Shown: piece by piece, positions 6,610 through 14,853 of the stretch
Layout: each line of letters starts with the position of its first letter
Numbering within the stretch: the stretch's first letter is position 1
Origin: F23-B02 sp963633225
GTDB taxonomy: Bacteria; Bacillota; Clostridia; Oscillospirales; Oscillospiraceae
DNA: 18,776 bases
Direction: 5' to 3'
NCBI GenBank assembly: GCA_963633225.1
Contig: CAVGXR010000032.1
Location: forward strand, 1-18,776
The notes under the pieces: model-generated
Databases searched by the model: none
Told to the model about the DNA's origin: nothing
The model's input: the letters and a program-made list of their open reading frames with translations, nothing else
Program-made: the position numbers and the translations under genes

Positions 6610-8379
6610 TCAGTCGAACTTGGGCTGGGCTTCGTAATCGGTATACTGGCGGTCAAACCTTTTCTCCTCTGGCAGGAGGTCAAGGCCGATGGTGCCGCCG
6701 GGATTCATGTTGTACTTCGGGTCAAAGTAGTTTTTGAGCACCTTGAACACGCCGTACTCCTTTTCGCCGATGTAGCCCTCAAGCCACGGGGCGAACATTT
6801 TGCCGATGCCGTGATGGTGGCTTATCGACGCGCCGGAGCGCTGGATAGCGTCGAGTATAGTGGTGTGGTACGCCTTGAACGCCTTCTCGTCCTGCATCTT
6901 GGTCAGGAAGATGAAGTACAGGTTCGCACCCTGCGGGTAGCAGTGCGACATGTGGGTCGTGACCACGGTGTTGGGCAGCGCGTGGCAGACCTTGCGCACG
7001 TCAAGGTGCACCTGCTCCATGTTCGACCAGTTGACGGTGCATTCAAGCGTGTCGGTGGTGATGCCGAAGTCCATGAGAGTGTCGCGCAGATAGGGGTCGT
7101 TGAAGCGTCCCTTCTCCCAGCTCTTTGTGACATAGCCGGTCAGGGGCAGGCCGCCGTGCTGACGGGCGATCCTCGAGATGTTCTTCGCAACGTTTTTGGA
7201 GTAGCCCTTTTCGCCGTCGGTGAAGCCGAGGAAAAGGCAGCGCTCCATGTCCTTATAGCCGAGCTTGTCAAGCAGCGGATACAGCGGCGTATCATCGACG
7301 TTGTAGAGCCTGAGCATCATGCTCGTCTCCTCCTGATCGGACAGGCGGAACACGGAGGAATAGCCGCACTCATGCTGCATCATCTCGCGGGCAGCCTTCA
7401 TTGCCTCGTCCCACGTCTTGAAGATGTAGGAAAACCTTCTGCGGTTCTCCGGCATCCAGCGGAATATCTTCAGCGTTACCTCGGTCAGCACACCGAAGGT
7501 ACCCTCTGAGCCCATCATGATCTGGTTGAGGTCGGGGCCGCAGGCCTCACGCGGGTAGTGGCTGGTCTTTATCGTTCCGATAGGCGTTGCGTACTTCTGG
7601 CTGAGCACAATATCCGCAATGCAGCCGTAATAGGTGCTGTTCTGACCCGCACCGCGGGTTACCGTCCAGCCGCCGACGGAGGAATACTCAAAGCTCTGCG
7701 GGAAATGGCCGCAGGTGTACTGACGCTTTGCGCCGAAGAGCTCCGGCGCGGACTGGAGCGTCTTTTCAAGGTCAGGGCCCGACATGCCGGCCTGAACGGT
7801 TATCGTCTGGTCGATCTCGTTAAACGACAGCACCTTATTAAAGCGCTTTCTCATGTCAAGCGAAATGCCGCCCTTTATGGGCTCAACACCGCGTGTAACG
7901 GAGCTGCCGCCGCCGTAGACATACAGGGGTATATCGTGCTGCGTGGCATACGCTACGATCCTCTCGACCTGCTCGGTCGTGTCGGGATAGAGCACAACGT
8001 CGGGCACGGAGTCGATGATCTTATGGCGCAGGCGGAGGATATCATAGGCGGTGAAGCCGTATGCGACCGCAAGGCGGTCGTAGTCGGAGACGGAAAAGCC
8101 CTCCTCGCCGACGATCTCCTTTAACGCACTCAGGTGCTCCTGCGCAAGCTTCACGGGGTGATTGGAAAGATCGACGGGGTCAAAGCCTATATCGTCGGAA
8201 TATTCCTTAAAGTCGTCGTCAGTGAGCTTGAAGACCTCCTTCATCATCTTGTACAGCGATTCCTTGGGGGTCTTGAAGAACTCGGGATCGCCCCAGCGGA
8301 ATATCGAGCGATAGCTGTTTGCCGGTGCAGGGGTCTTTACCCATTTGGGCTCAAAGCCCTTGTACTGCTTATGACTCAT
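6610..8379 (-). CDS. FAD-binding oxidase, alkyldihydroxyacetonephosphate synthase-like
   Basis: 589 aa of the VAO/PCMH flavoprotein fold. The FAD-binding part (PF01565) shows YGGGSSVTRG (~155-164) and GSEGTFGVLTEVTL (~290-303); the C-terminal FAD-linked oxidase part (PF02913) ends in SISHHHGIGKMFAPWLEGYI, with the triple histidine at 521-523. The HHHG.GK block and the W-G N-terminus are hallmarks of alkyl-DHAP synthase (AGPS), which exchanges an acyl chain for a fatty alcohol on DHAP. Bacterial relatives also include 2-hydroxyacid dehydrogenases, so the reaction here is unproven. It is the last gene of a five-gene operon, starting one base into the kinase stop codon (TGATG), with AAAGGAA upstream. 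It lies downstream of a terminator-bounded redox set that could supply DHAP. No signal peptide; presumably cytoplasmic or membrane-peripheral. Confidence 0.85.
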   Translation of the reverse strand: MSHKQYKGFEPKWVKTPAPANSYRSIFRWGDPEFFKTPKESLYKMMKEVFKLTDDDFKEYSDDIGFDPVDLSNHPVKLAQEHLSALKEIVGEEGFSVSDYDRLAVAYGFTAYDILRLRHKIIDSVPDVVLYPDTTEQVERIVAYATQHDIPLYVYGGGSSVTRGVEPIKGGISLDMRKRFNKVLSFNEIDQTITVQAGMSGPDLEKTLQSAPELFGAKRQYTCGHFPQSFEYSSVGGWTVTRGAGQNSTYYGCIADIVLSQKYATPIGTIKTSHYPREACGPDLNQIMMGSEGTFGVLTEVTLKIFRWMPENRRRFSYIFKTWDEAMKAAREMMQHECGYSSVFRLSDQEETSMMLRLYNVDDTPLYPLLDKLGYKDMERCLFLGFTDGEKGYSKNVAKNISRIARQHGGLPLTGYVTKSWEKGRFNDPYLRDTLMDFGITTDTLECTVNWSNMEQVHLDVRKVCHALPNTVVTTHMSHCYPQGANLYFIFLTKMQDEKAFKAYHTTILDAIQRSGASISHHHGIGKMFAPWLEGYIGEKEYGVFKVLKNYFDPKYNMNPGGTIGLDLLPEEKRFDRQYTDYEAQPKFD

Positions 8380-9935
8380 CAGATCATGTTCCTTTCTTTG
8401 AGGTTGTTCATAGTGGCGTACAGAGGCCTTACGTTTTTGTATATCTTGCGGTAGACCTTGTTGTACATATTCATATAGATCTCATGGTTCTTCGGGTCGG
8501 GCGTAAACACGTCCTTTTCGTGCACCATGCTCTTTATTGCCTCGTCGAAGTCGGAAAACTCGCCCTTTGCGACGAAAGCCACCATTGCAGCACCCAGCGA
8601 GCAGGCCTCGTGCGTGTGTATGCGCTTGACCGGCAGGCCGAAGGTATCGGCAAGGATCTGGCAGGCAAGCTCACTCTTCGAGCCGCCGCCGCCGACATAG
8701 AGCTCCTTTATCTGCTTTTTGCCGCGCTTTTCCATGTTTTTCATGGACATGTAAAGCTCAAGGCAGATACCCTCTATGATGGCTCTGTAAATGTGATACT
8801 TCGTGTGGTAATCGGAAAAGCCGATGATCGCGCCGTAGGAGTCGGGCTTGAGCACGTCCGGCGTCCAGTAGGGCTGGAGCATGAGCCCCTGACAGCCGGC
8901 GGGGATCTCGGCGGCCTTTTTGTTGAGTATCTCCTCAGGCGATATGCCGAGTCTTTCGGCCTCCTCTCTGTCCTTGTCGGCAAACTCCTTTATGAACCAG
9001 CTGAGCATCCAGAAGCCGCGGAACACCTGAATTTCGGGGTTCCATGCCTTGTTGATGACCGCCGGATACGAGGGCAGGAAGGTCTGCGGTTCAAAATACT
9101 GCTCGGTGTACATCTCTATGGTCGAGCTCGTTCCGAAGGATATGGATGCCTTGTCGTCGCTTGCAACAGAAAGGCCGAGCGTCTCGCAGGCCTTATCAGC
9201 GCCCGTTGCGATGAGCGGCAGTCCCTCGGGTGCGCCGGTGAGCGCGGCGGCCTCCTTCGTGACATAGCCGAGCACCTCGCCGGAGGGGATAAGCTCATAC
9301 AGTCTGTCCTGCGGAACATCGTAGAAGCAGCGTGTGAGGTCGTTTTCCTTCATCCAGCGCTTTTTCTTATAGTCCATTGGTATGTGCGCTATCGTGTTTG
9401 CCGGAGTGTCGGCAAGGCGGCCTGTCATGCGGTAGTTGAGATATGCCGGCAGGCAGACTATCTTCTTTGTCCGCGCCCAGACCTTGGGCTGCTTCTGGCG
9501 CACCCAGTTGACCTTTGAGGTGCGGTAGACTATCCTCGTGCCCTTGCCCATGCCGATGAGCTCAAACACAGCCTCCTTCCACAGCGGGAAGGGATCGTCG
9601 TAAACGCATTTGCGCGCATCGAGCCAGTGGATGATATCTCGCGTGGGCTTGTAGTTTTCATCAAGAAACACGAGCGTATCACGGATAACCGTCACAGCGC
9701 AGGCGATAATATCGGGCAGCTTGTCGGCATTGCGCGCCATGAGCGCCGTGGATGCCCTGCACATATTATCAAAATAAAAATCCGTTTTCTGCTCCGCCCA
9801 GCCCGGACGCTGCCGGAAATAGGGCTCGGCGTATTTCACCTGCTCCTTGTCCACGATATTTCCCTGCTTATCGACCAGTATGGCTCTCGTGCTCTGAGTG
9901 CCGACATCGTAAGTCAGGATGAGTGGATTGTTCAT
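8379..9935 (-). CDS. FGGY-family carbohydrate kinase
   Basis: 518 aa, within the usual range of xylulokinase/glycerol kinase-type enzymes. The N-terminal phosphate loop YDVGTQSTRAILVD (9-22) is followed by PGWAEQ (~44-49) and HWLDARK (103-109). The likely catalytic base is D247 in ATGADK. SFGTSS (~266-271) and GGGGSKSE (415-422) form the ATP-binding part in the C-terminal domain. It phosphorylates a sugar or polyol with ATP. It lacks the exact substrate signatures that would let me call glycerol, xylulose or another sugar, so the substrate is open; the GlpA-like partner upstream suggests a glycerol-like polyol. Ribosome binding site GGAGGGAG precedes the ATG. It sits fourth in the operon, 28 nt behind the DUF1667 gene, overlapping the AGPS-like gene by one base. 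Confidence 0.9.
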   Translation of the reverse strand: MNNPLILTYDVGTQSTRAILVDKQGNIVDKEQVKYAEPYFRQRPGWAEQKTDFYFDNMCRASTALMARNADKLPDIIACAVTVIRDTLVFLDENYKPTRDIIHWLDARKCVYDDPFPLWKEAVFELIGMGKGTRIVYRTSKVNWVRQKQPKVWARTKKIVCLPAYLNYRMTGRLADTPANTIAHIPMDYKKKRWMKENDLTRCFYDVPQDRLYELIPSGEVLGYVTKEAAALTGAPEGLPLIATGADKACETLGLSVASDDKASISFGTSSTIEMYTEQYFEPQTFLPSYPAVINKAWNPEIQVFRGFWMLSWFIKEFADKDREEAERLGISPEEILNKKAAEIPAGCQGLMLQPYWTPDVLKPDSYGAIIGFSDYHTKYHIYRAIIEGICLELYMSMKNMEKRGKKQIKELYVGGGGSKSELACQILADTFGLPVKRIHTHEACSLGAAMVAFVAKGEFSDFDEAIKSMVHEKDVFTPDPKNHEIYMNMYNKVYRKIYKNVRPLYATMNNLKERNMI

Positions 9936-9963
9936 CTTTCTCCCTCCGTCTGTGTATTTATAT

Positions 9964-10320
9964 TTATCGTTTTAACAAATCGCTTGTTGAAATAACATCA
10001 ACGCCGAGACCGAGCACGTTTTCTATAACCGGCTCTCCTCTGCCGATGCGCTCGGTGACCGTCACGGCGTTTATCTCGCGCATAACGTCAAATATTCTGT
10101 CCTTCGGGATATCGTCGGAGACTCTGACCGGCAGCACCGGCGCGTCAGGGAAAACGGTTCTGACCGTCGAGCATACAGTACGCTTGGGTCCTGTCATTTC
10201 ACTTATTGCAAACTCGCGCCCTCTGGGACAGCTGTTGCCTGTGACCGTAAGCTCTCCGTTCTTTTCCTCTGCCGTGAGGCGGCAGCCACGCGGGCAGCCT
10301 ATGCATACGAGCTGCTTCAT
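9964..10320 (-). CDS. DUF1667 Cys-rich protein (GlpA-associated redox partner)
   Basis: 118 aa. The N-terminus reads CIGCPRGCRL with C6, C9 and C13, and C31 in NSCPRG, followed by C50; four or five close cysteines suggest an iron-sulfur cluster or zinc site. This pattern and the position right after an NAD(P)/FAD oxidoreductase are characteristic of DUF1667 (PF07892). The trio of GlpA-like dehydrogenase, FAD oxidoreductase and DUF1667 is a recurring unit in anaerobic Firmicutes next to glycerol-kinase-like genes, where it probably carries electrons from a phosphorylated polyol. The start ATG overlaps the stop of the upstream gene (ATGA, 4 bases), so translation is likely coupled. Exact electron acceptor is unknown. 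Confidence 0.85.
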   Translation of the reverse strand: MKQLVCIGCPRGCRLTAEEKNGELTVTGNSCPRGREFAISEMTGPKRTVCSTVRTVFPDAPVLPVRVSDDIPKDRIFDVMREINAVTVTERIGRGEPVIENVLGLGVDVISTSDLLKR

Positions 10321-11570
10321 TGTACCACCTCTATCTCAAAGCGAAGATCGCTGCCTTCGTTTATCTCAAACCTCGTCATGTCCAGCGTGAGCTGCTGCAT
10401 CTCGGGCGGGCGCAGGAAGGGATAGCTCTTTTTCCAGACCTCCTTACCGTCAAGCAGCAGTCTGAGGACGCTTTTTTCCATGACCTTCTTCGAGCGGAAG
10501 TAAAACATCGTTTTTGAATTATCGCCGTTAAGGTCAAGCTGCTGCGGGACAAGGTACAGAAATTCATCGCCGATGTGTATATCGAGCCTTCGCTGCTCTG
10601 CCGCACAGTAAGCGGCGGCATTTTTTCCGGCAGAAGCGCCTGACTCGGAAACATAGTCAACAAGGTCGTTTACATGCAATGCGTTGCCGCACGAAAATAT
10701 GCCCGGAACTTTTGTCATAAGCTGTGCGTCACATACAGGGCCTCCCGTGTGGCGGTCAAGCTCAACGCCCAGCGACAGGGCGAGCTCATTTTCAGGAATG
10801 AGCCCGACGGACACGATGAGCGCATCGCATTCTATCCGCTCGGCGCTCTCGGGTATGGGCTTAAAATTATCGTCCACGGCGCAGACCTCGACAGCCTCAA
10901 GCCTGTCTGCTCCGAAAACCCGCGTGACTGTATGGCTCAGGTAAAGTGGTATATCATAGTCGGTAAGGCACTGATAGATATTTCTCGTAAGTCCCGAGGG
11001 CGTAGGGTTGATTTCATACACGCCGAGCACCTGCGCTCCCTCAAGCGTCAGACGGCGGGCCATGATAAGGCCGATATCGCCCGAGCCGAGGATGACGCAT
11101 TTTTTCGTGGGCATGACTCCAAGTCGGTTTACATAATGCTGCGCAGTTCCGGCAGTGAACACACCCGCCGGACGTGTTCCGTGAATGAACACCTGCTTTG
11201 CGCTTCTCTCGCGGCAGCCGGTTGCAAGCACGAGGCTCTTTCCCGTGACTGTGCGCAGGCCAAGGTGCGATACGAGCGTGACGGCAAAGCCGTCCGCTGT
11301 TTTCTCCGCACGGGTGACAAAGGTGCTGCACGAAACAGCTATATCCGACTGCGCGGCCTTGTCCATGTACCGCTCGACATACTCCGGTCCCGTGAGCTGT
11401 TCGCCGAAGCTGCGCAGGCCGAAGCCGTCGTGAATGCACTGCTTGAGCATTCCGCCGAGGCGCTCCTCGCGCTCGACTATGAGCGTTTTCGCTCCCTGCT
11501 CATCAGCTGCAGCAGCCGCAGCAAGGCCGGCAGGGCCGCCGCCTATCACGATAACGTCATAATCATGCAT
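10317..11570 (-). CDS. NAD(P)/FAD-dependent oxidoreductase (GlpA-system partner)
   Basis: 417 aa with two Rossmann-type nucleotide sites: FAD at VIVIGGGPAGLAAAAAADEQ (~6-25) and NAD(P) at CVILGSGDIGLIMARRL (~160-176), followed by the FAD-closing GIFSCGNALHVNDLVDYV (~300). This is the class-II pyridine-nucleotide disulfide-oxidoreductase type fold. No CxxxxC redox disulfide is visible after the FAD site, so it probably passes electrons between flavin and NAD(P)H or the adjacent iron-sulfur proteins rather than reducing a disulfide. It overlaps the GlpA-like gene upstream by 8 nt and the DUF1667 gene downstream by 4 nt. It corresponds to the middle member of the three-gene redox unit. Confidence 0.88.
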   Translation of the reverse strand: MHDYDVIVIGGGPAGLAAAAAADEQGAKTLIVEREERLGGMLKQCIHDGFGLRSFGEQLTGPEYVERYMDKAAQSDIAVSCSTFVTRAEKTADGFAVTLVSHLGLRTVTGKSLVLATGCRERSAKQVFIHGTRPAGVFTAGTAQHYVNRLGVMPTKKCVILGSGDIGLIMARRLTLEGAQVLGVYEINPTPSGLTRNIYQCLTDYDIPLYLSHTVTRVFGADRLEAVEVCAVDDNFKPIPESAERIECDALIVSVGLIPENELALSLGVELDRHTGGPVCDAQLMTKVPGIFSCGNALHVNDLVDYVSESGASAGKNAAAYCAAEQRRLDIHIGDEFLYLVPQQLDLNGDNSKTMFYFRSKKVMEKSVLRLLLDGKEVWKKSYPFLRPPEMQQLTLDMTRFEINEGSDLRFEIEVVQ

Positions 11571-13275
11571 TGCCGCGGCCTCCCTTTTTGCTCTCGAACA
11601 CTATCGGCGACTGCTCCGAGCTTTTCTTTACCTCCGTGAGCGGAACGCCGAGGTACTCGGCTATGATCCTCACAACGAGCGGCGAGCAGAAGCCTCCCTG
11701 ACATCTGCCCATGCCGGGTCTGACGCGCTTTTTCACGCCGTCGAGCGTCGGAAGGCATACGGGGCTGCGGAGCGCATCGAGTATCTCGCCGCGGCTTACC
11801 TCCTCGCAGCGGCACACGATAAGGCCGTAATCTGGATTGCTTTTTATAAGCGCCGCACGAGCAGCGTCATCCATCTCCGCAAGACGCGGTGGGGCCTTGC
11901 GCACGGGGTCAAAGCTCTCGTTTTCGGAGGCGTTCAGAAGCTGCGCTATATAGGCCGCAACATCCTGCGCGACAGCCGGTGCGGTCGTAAGCCCCGGAGA
12001 CTGTATGCCCGCGACATGGTATATATTTCTGGTTTTTCTGCCGGGCTCGATGATAAAATCCTCCTCGTAGGTAGGAGCGCGAACGCCGGTGAAATATGTT
12101 ATTATGTCCTTCTCCGTGAGGGTGGGCATGGTAATCTTCTGCTTTGCAAAAACACGCGCAAGGCTCTCGGCACTGGTGGCCGTATTCTCGCGCTCGGGCG
12201 TTTCGACGGCATCGGGTCCGACGAGCAGGTTATCATGCGCCGTGTGCAGTATACCGCCGCCCTTGGTATGCGTATGCCCCGGCGTTTTCGCCCCGACAAC
12301 GGAGGCGATGGTCTTGAAGCTCTCGCCGGTTTTCTTATCAAGTATGGAGTTTGTACCCCTGCGCGGATGGATGCTGAAAAACCTGTCCTGCGCCATCTGC
12401 GCGACTATATCCGAGTAAACTCCGGCGCAGTTTATTACCTCACGCGGATAGATTGTGCCGCGATTTGTGTATACTGCTTTTATCTCGCCGTTTTCGACCT
12501 TCATGCCGGTGACGGCGGTGTTCAGCGAAACGCGGGCGCCGTTTTTAACGGCGTTCTCGGCGTAGGCTATGACGAGATTATAGGGGCTTACGCTGCCGGA
12601 TGAGGGGTTTGAGAGTGCAAATACAACATCGGACGATATCCTCGGCTCCCTTGCGCGTATCTCTCTGCCCATGACTATGCGCGTATCCTCAATGCCGTCA
12701 TGATATCTGCGCCATTGGGCATACAGCCACACGAACGGCAGCAGGCTCCTGCGCGTAAAGCAGGCGTACTGCCCCGTGCGCTTGAAGGGAACATCAAGCT
12801 CACGGCAGATATCTTCATACATGCGGTTTGCCCTTCGTATATACCTGTGCTTGAGCGAGCCCTTTGAAAGGTCAACGCCCGGATGCACCTCGCCGTCATT
12901 TCGTCCCGACGCGCCGAGGGCAAGGTCAGCTTCCTTTTCTATGAGCAGGATATCGAGCTTGTATCTTGACAGCTCCCGCGCAGCGGAGCAGCCGGAAATG
13001 CCGCCGCCGATGATGAGAACGTCGGGACGCTCGCCGTCAAGGGTCTTGTCGCTTATCGCGGGCATGTGCATTTTCTCCGGCTTCACACCCGCGCAGACGA
13101 TATCGTTCACAACGTGCGTGCGGGAATGCGGCACTGCTGCCGTCATACCGGCGGCGACAACATCGCTCCAATCGGAAAGCTCGCCCTTTAAAACGATGCA
13201 GTTATCGGAAAGCTCTGCCCTTACCGCATCGCCGAAGCGCTTTTTGAGTTTTCTGTTTATGCGTTTAATGTTCAT
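11563..13275 (-). CDS. glpA: GlpA-like FAD-dependent glycerol-3-phosphate-type dehydrogenase with BON-like N-terminus
   Basis: 570 aa. Residues ~85 onward are a DAO/GlpA-type FAD domain: VLIIGGGISGCSAARELSR holds the dinucleotide-binding glycines (GGGISG at 90-95), ASGRNDGEVHPG follows the FAD site, and HVAGIQSPGLTTAPAVA closes it. The C-terminus is a BFD-type [2Fe-2S] domain with C488 and C490 (VCRCEE) and C525 and C530 (GRCQGGFC). The first ~65 residues are an extra piece, strand-helix-strand with IVLKGELSDW and HVVNDI, resembling a BON domain. GlpA oxidises glycerol-3-phosphate to DHAP in anaerobic respiration; here the true substrate depends on the kinase. I use ATG at 13275, 7 nt after AAAGAGG, rather than the TTG at 13281. 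First gene of the operon behind the consensus promoter. The gene symbol reflects family, not proven orthology. Confidence 0.83.
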   Translation of the reverse strand: MNIKRINRKLKKRFGDAVRAELSDNCIVLKGELSDWSDVVAAGMTAAVPHSRTHVVNDIVCAGVKPEKMHMPAISDKTLDGERPDVLIIGGGISGCSAARELSRYKLDILLIEKEADLALGASGRNDGEVHPGVDLSKGSLKHRYIRRANRMYEDICRELDVPFKRTGQYACFTRRSLLPFVWLYAQWRRYHDGIEDTRIVMGREIRAREPRISSDVVFALSNPSSGSVSPYNLVIAYAENAVKNGARVSLNTAVTGMKVENGEIKAVYTNRGTIYPREVINCAGVYSDIVAQMAQDRFFSIHPRRGTNSILDKKTGESFKTIASVVGAKTPGHTHTKGGGILHTAHDNLLVGPDAVETPERENTATSAESLARVFAKQKITMPTLTEKDIITYFTGVRAPTYEEDFIIEPGRKTRNIYHVAGIQSPGLTTAPAVAQDVAAYIAQLLNASENESFDPVRKAPPRLAEMDDAARAALIKSNPDYGLIVCRCEEVSRGEILDALRSPVCLPTLDGVKKRVRPGMGRCQGGFCSPLVVRIIAEYLGVPLTEVKKSSEQSPIVFESKKGGRGNA

Positions 13276-13300
13276 TCCCAAACCTCTTTCACTGTAAAAA

Positions 13301-13329
13301 ATTATACACGCATTCTACTTTTATGTCAA
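13301..13329 (-). promoter_or_regulatory. Consensus sigma-A promoter of the five-gene operon
   Basis: On the minus strand the sequence is TTGACA (complement of 13324-13329), a 17-nt spacer and TATAAT (complement of 13301-13306): a perfect match in all twelve bases. The start codon follows about 25 nt downstream of the -10 box. Confidence 0.9.
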
Positions 13330-13362
13330 TTTAAACTTAGCCGCACTTTTTTCGCATAGTTC

Positions 13363-13391
13363 TTGAAATTTTGCTCTCAATAGGATATTAT
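13363..13391 (+). promoter_or_regulatory. Promoter of the O-antigen-ligase-like gene
   Basis: TTGAAA (13363-13368), 17 nt, TATTAT (13386-13391). It lies back to back with the operon promoter (13301-13329) in a 150-bp divergent gap. Confidence 0.65.
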
Positions 13392-13425
13392 AAATTAGTT
13401 TCAGTATTATTTTCTGGAGGATCGC

Positions 13426-14793
13426 ATGATAGAAAAACACTCTCCTGTACGCAGCTTTATTGAAAAGCTGCTCGTGCTGTACATCATCATAAACCCGCTT
13501 ATAGATTTCTGCACTGGACTATATATAAAGGAAGTGCTCGGTGCGACGGAGCTTGACGTTATAAAAGCCGAATTTTCAAGCACTCCGAGCCTTTATATAC
13601 GTCTTGCCATGCTTGCGGTGTTCGGCCTGTACATCCTCATGCGCAGGGAAAAGATAGCTATAAGCACGCTGGTGATAATGGGTCTTGCCTTCTGCGCTTC
13701 GATAGGCGTGCTGCTGCTGAACGGTGCAAAGCTCTCTCTCGGCACCGATGTCAAGTACTTTATCAAGTACTGCTATAATATCGCCATGCTGTTTGCGTAC
13801 ATCTCGCTTTTCCGAAGCCTGTGCAGGGATAAGGCCGAGTTCGTGGAAAAGCTGTTTAACATAGTGCGCTACACCTGTATCGTATGTGCGCTCGGCATTC
13901 TCGTGCCCTACGTTTTCAATCTTGGCTACTACACCTATGCCGACCCGCTCGGCTACCGCGGATGCAGAGGCTATTTCTATTCGGGAAACGACATTACCGC
14001 CGTTCTGACCGTTACGCTGCCCATAGCCGTTGCAAGCTTTGTTGAGCTCGACTGCAAGCTGCTTTCCAAAAAGAGCATCATTGCCGTGCTCGCTCCGGCA
14101 CTTGCGATAGTTTCGCTGCTGCTGATAGGCTCAAAGACCGCCTTCATAGCCGCCATAGGCACCTGTCTGCTCATCCTCGCCTTTGCACTTGTAAGGCTTC
14201 GCAGGGACGGCAGCAAGCGCATAAAGCGCCTGCTGTGGCTCGTACTCGTCGTGCTGATCATTTTCATCGTTCTGGGCTGCATTGTCAGCTTCAGCCGGCT
14301 CTACGGTGATATCTCCGTCTGCTTTGACGCACCGTCCACCGTTGCCGAGGAAAAGGGCATTGAGGTTGCCGTCCTCAGCGGACGCAGCAGCAAGCTCGTC
14401 CAGCAGATCCACCGCTTCCAGTGGGGCGGCCCTGCCACATGGCTGTTCGGCATAGGCCGCAGCACGGTGGAATATATAATCGAAATGGATCTGTTCGAGG
14501 TCGTTATATATTACGGCGTTGTGGGCGCGGCGGCAATGCTCTGGATCTATGTCTGGGCGGCGGTCGAGTTTATAAAGTCTCTGCTGAAGAAATTTGACCT
14601 CATCGGCTTTGCCTTCTTTATCGCCCTCGGCATGACCTTCGGCTACCTCACGCTGGCAGGTCACGTCCTGTTCACCGTCACGAGCGGGCAGTACTTCGTC
14701 CTCGCCATCGCGTTCAGCAGGCTCTATTTTGCCGACGACGCGGAGGGCGCGGATATTAAGCCCAAGCTCCTCACAAAGCTTCTGAAGGCATGA
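13426..14793 (+). CDS. O-antigen ligase / Wzy-type polysaccharide membrane protein
   Basis: 455 aa integral membrane protein with about ten to eleven hydrophobic segments (for example ~13-30, ~58-70, ~78-95, ~215-235, ~243-260, ~270-290, ~355-380). A large external-facing loop after residue ~290 contains VLSGRSSKL and WLFGIGRS, the arrangement seen in the O-antigen ligase / Wzy polymerase family (PF04932). Members join or polymerise lipid-linked glycans at the outer face of the cytoplasmic membrane. In a Gram-positive host this points to capsule, teichuronic acid or other wall glycan rather than lipopolysaccharide. There are no sugar transferases beside it, so substrate cannot be inferred. 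ATG is preceded by CTGGAGGATCGC. It is monocistronic: own promoter and a bidirectional terminator at its end. Confidence 0.78.
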   Translation: MIEKHSPVRSFIEKLLVLYIIINPLIDFCTGLYIKEVLGATELDVIKAEFSSTPSLYIRLAMLAVFGLYILMRREKIAISTLVIMGLAFCASIGVLLLNGAKLSLGTDVKYFIKYCYNIAMLFAYISLFRSLCRDKAEFVEKLFNIVRYTCIVCALGILVPYVFNLGYYTYADPLGYRGCRGYFYSGNDITAVLTVTLPIAVASFVELDCKLLSKKSIIAVLAPALAIVSLLLIGSKTAFIAAIGTCLLILAFALVRLRRDGSKRIKRLLWLVLVVLIIFIVLGCIVSFSRLYGDISVCFDAPSTVAEEKGIEVAVLSGRSSKLVQQIHRFQWGGPATWLFGIGRSTVEYIIEMDLFEVVIYYGVVGAAAMLWIYVWAAVEFIKSLLKKFDLIGFAFFIALGMTFGYLTLAGHVLFTVTSGQYFVLAIAFSRLYFADDAEGADIKPKLLTKLLKA

Positions 14794-14800
14794 ATAAGCG

Positions 14801-14834
14801 AAAAATCTCCCGTCCGCGGACGGGAGATTTTTTT
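14801..14834. terminator. Bidirectional terminator between convergent genes
   Basis: AAAAATCTCCCGTCCG (14801-14816) is the exact reverse complement of the next 16 bases (14817-14832), with flanking A and T runs giving an intrinsic terminator in both directions. It ends the ligase-like gene and upp. Confidence 0.9.
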
Positions 14835-14853
14835 ATACTTAATACTTATTATC

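Noticed and set aside
8319..9518. A long plus-strand open frame (399 codons) opposite the kinase
   Set aside because: It is the antisense shadow of the FGGY kinase, lacks a ribosome binding site and has no family motif, while the minus-strand frame has all kinase motifs.
10674..11639. A 321-codon plus-strand open frame opposite the FAD oxidoreductase
   Set aside because: Its sequence is low-complexity antisense of the GGGPAG/GSGDIG flavoprotein; no ribosome binding site or family features.
13276..13281. TTG start for the GlpA-like gene
   Set aside because: It is too close (about 1 nt) to AAAGAGG; the ATG at 13275 has 7-nt spacing.
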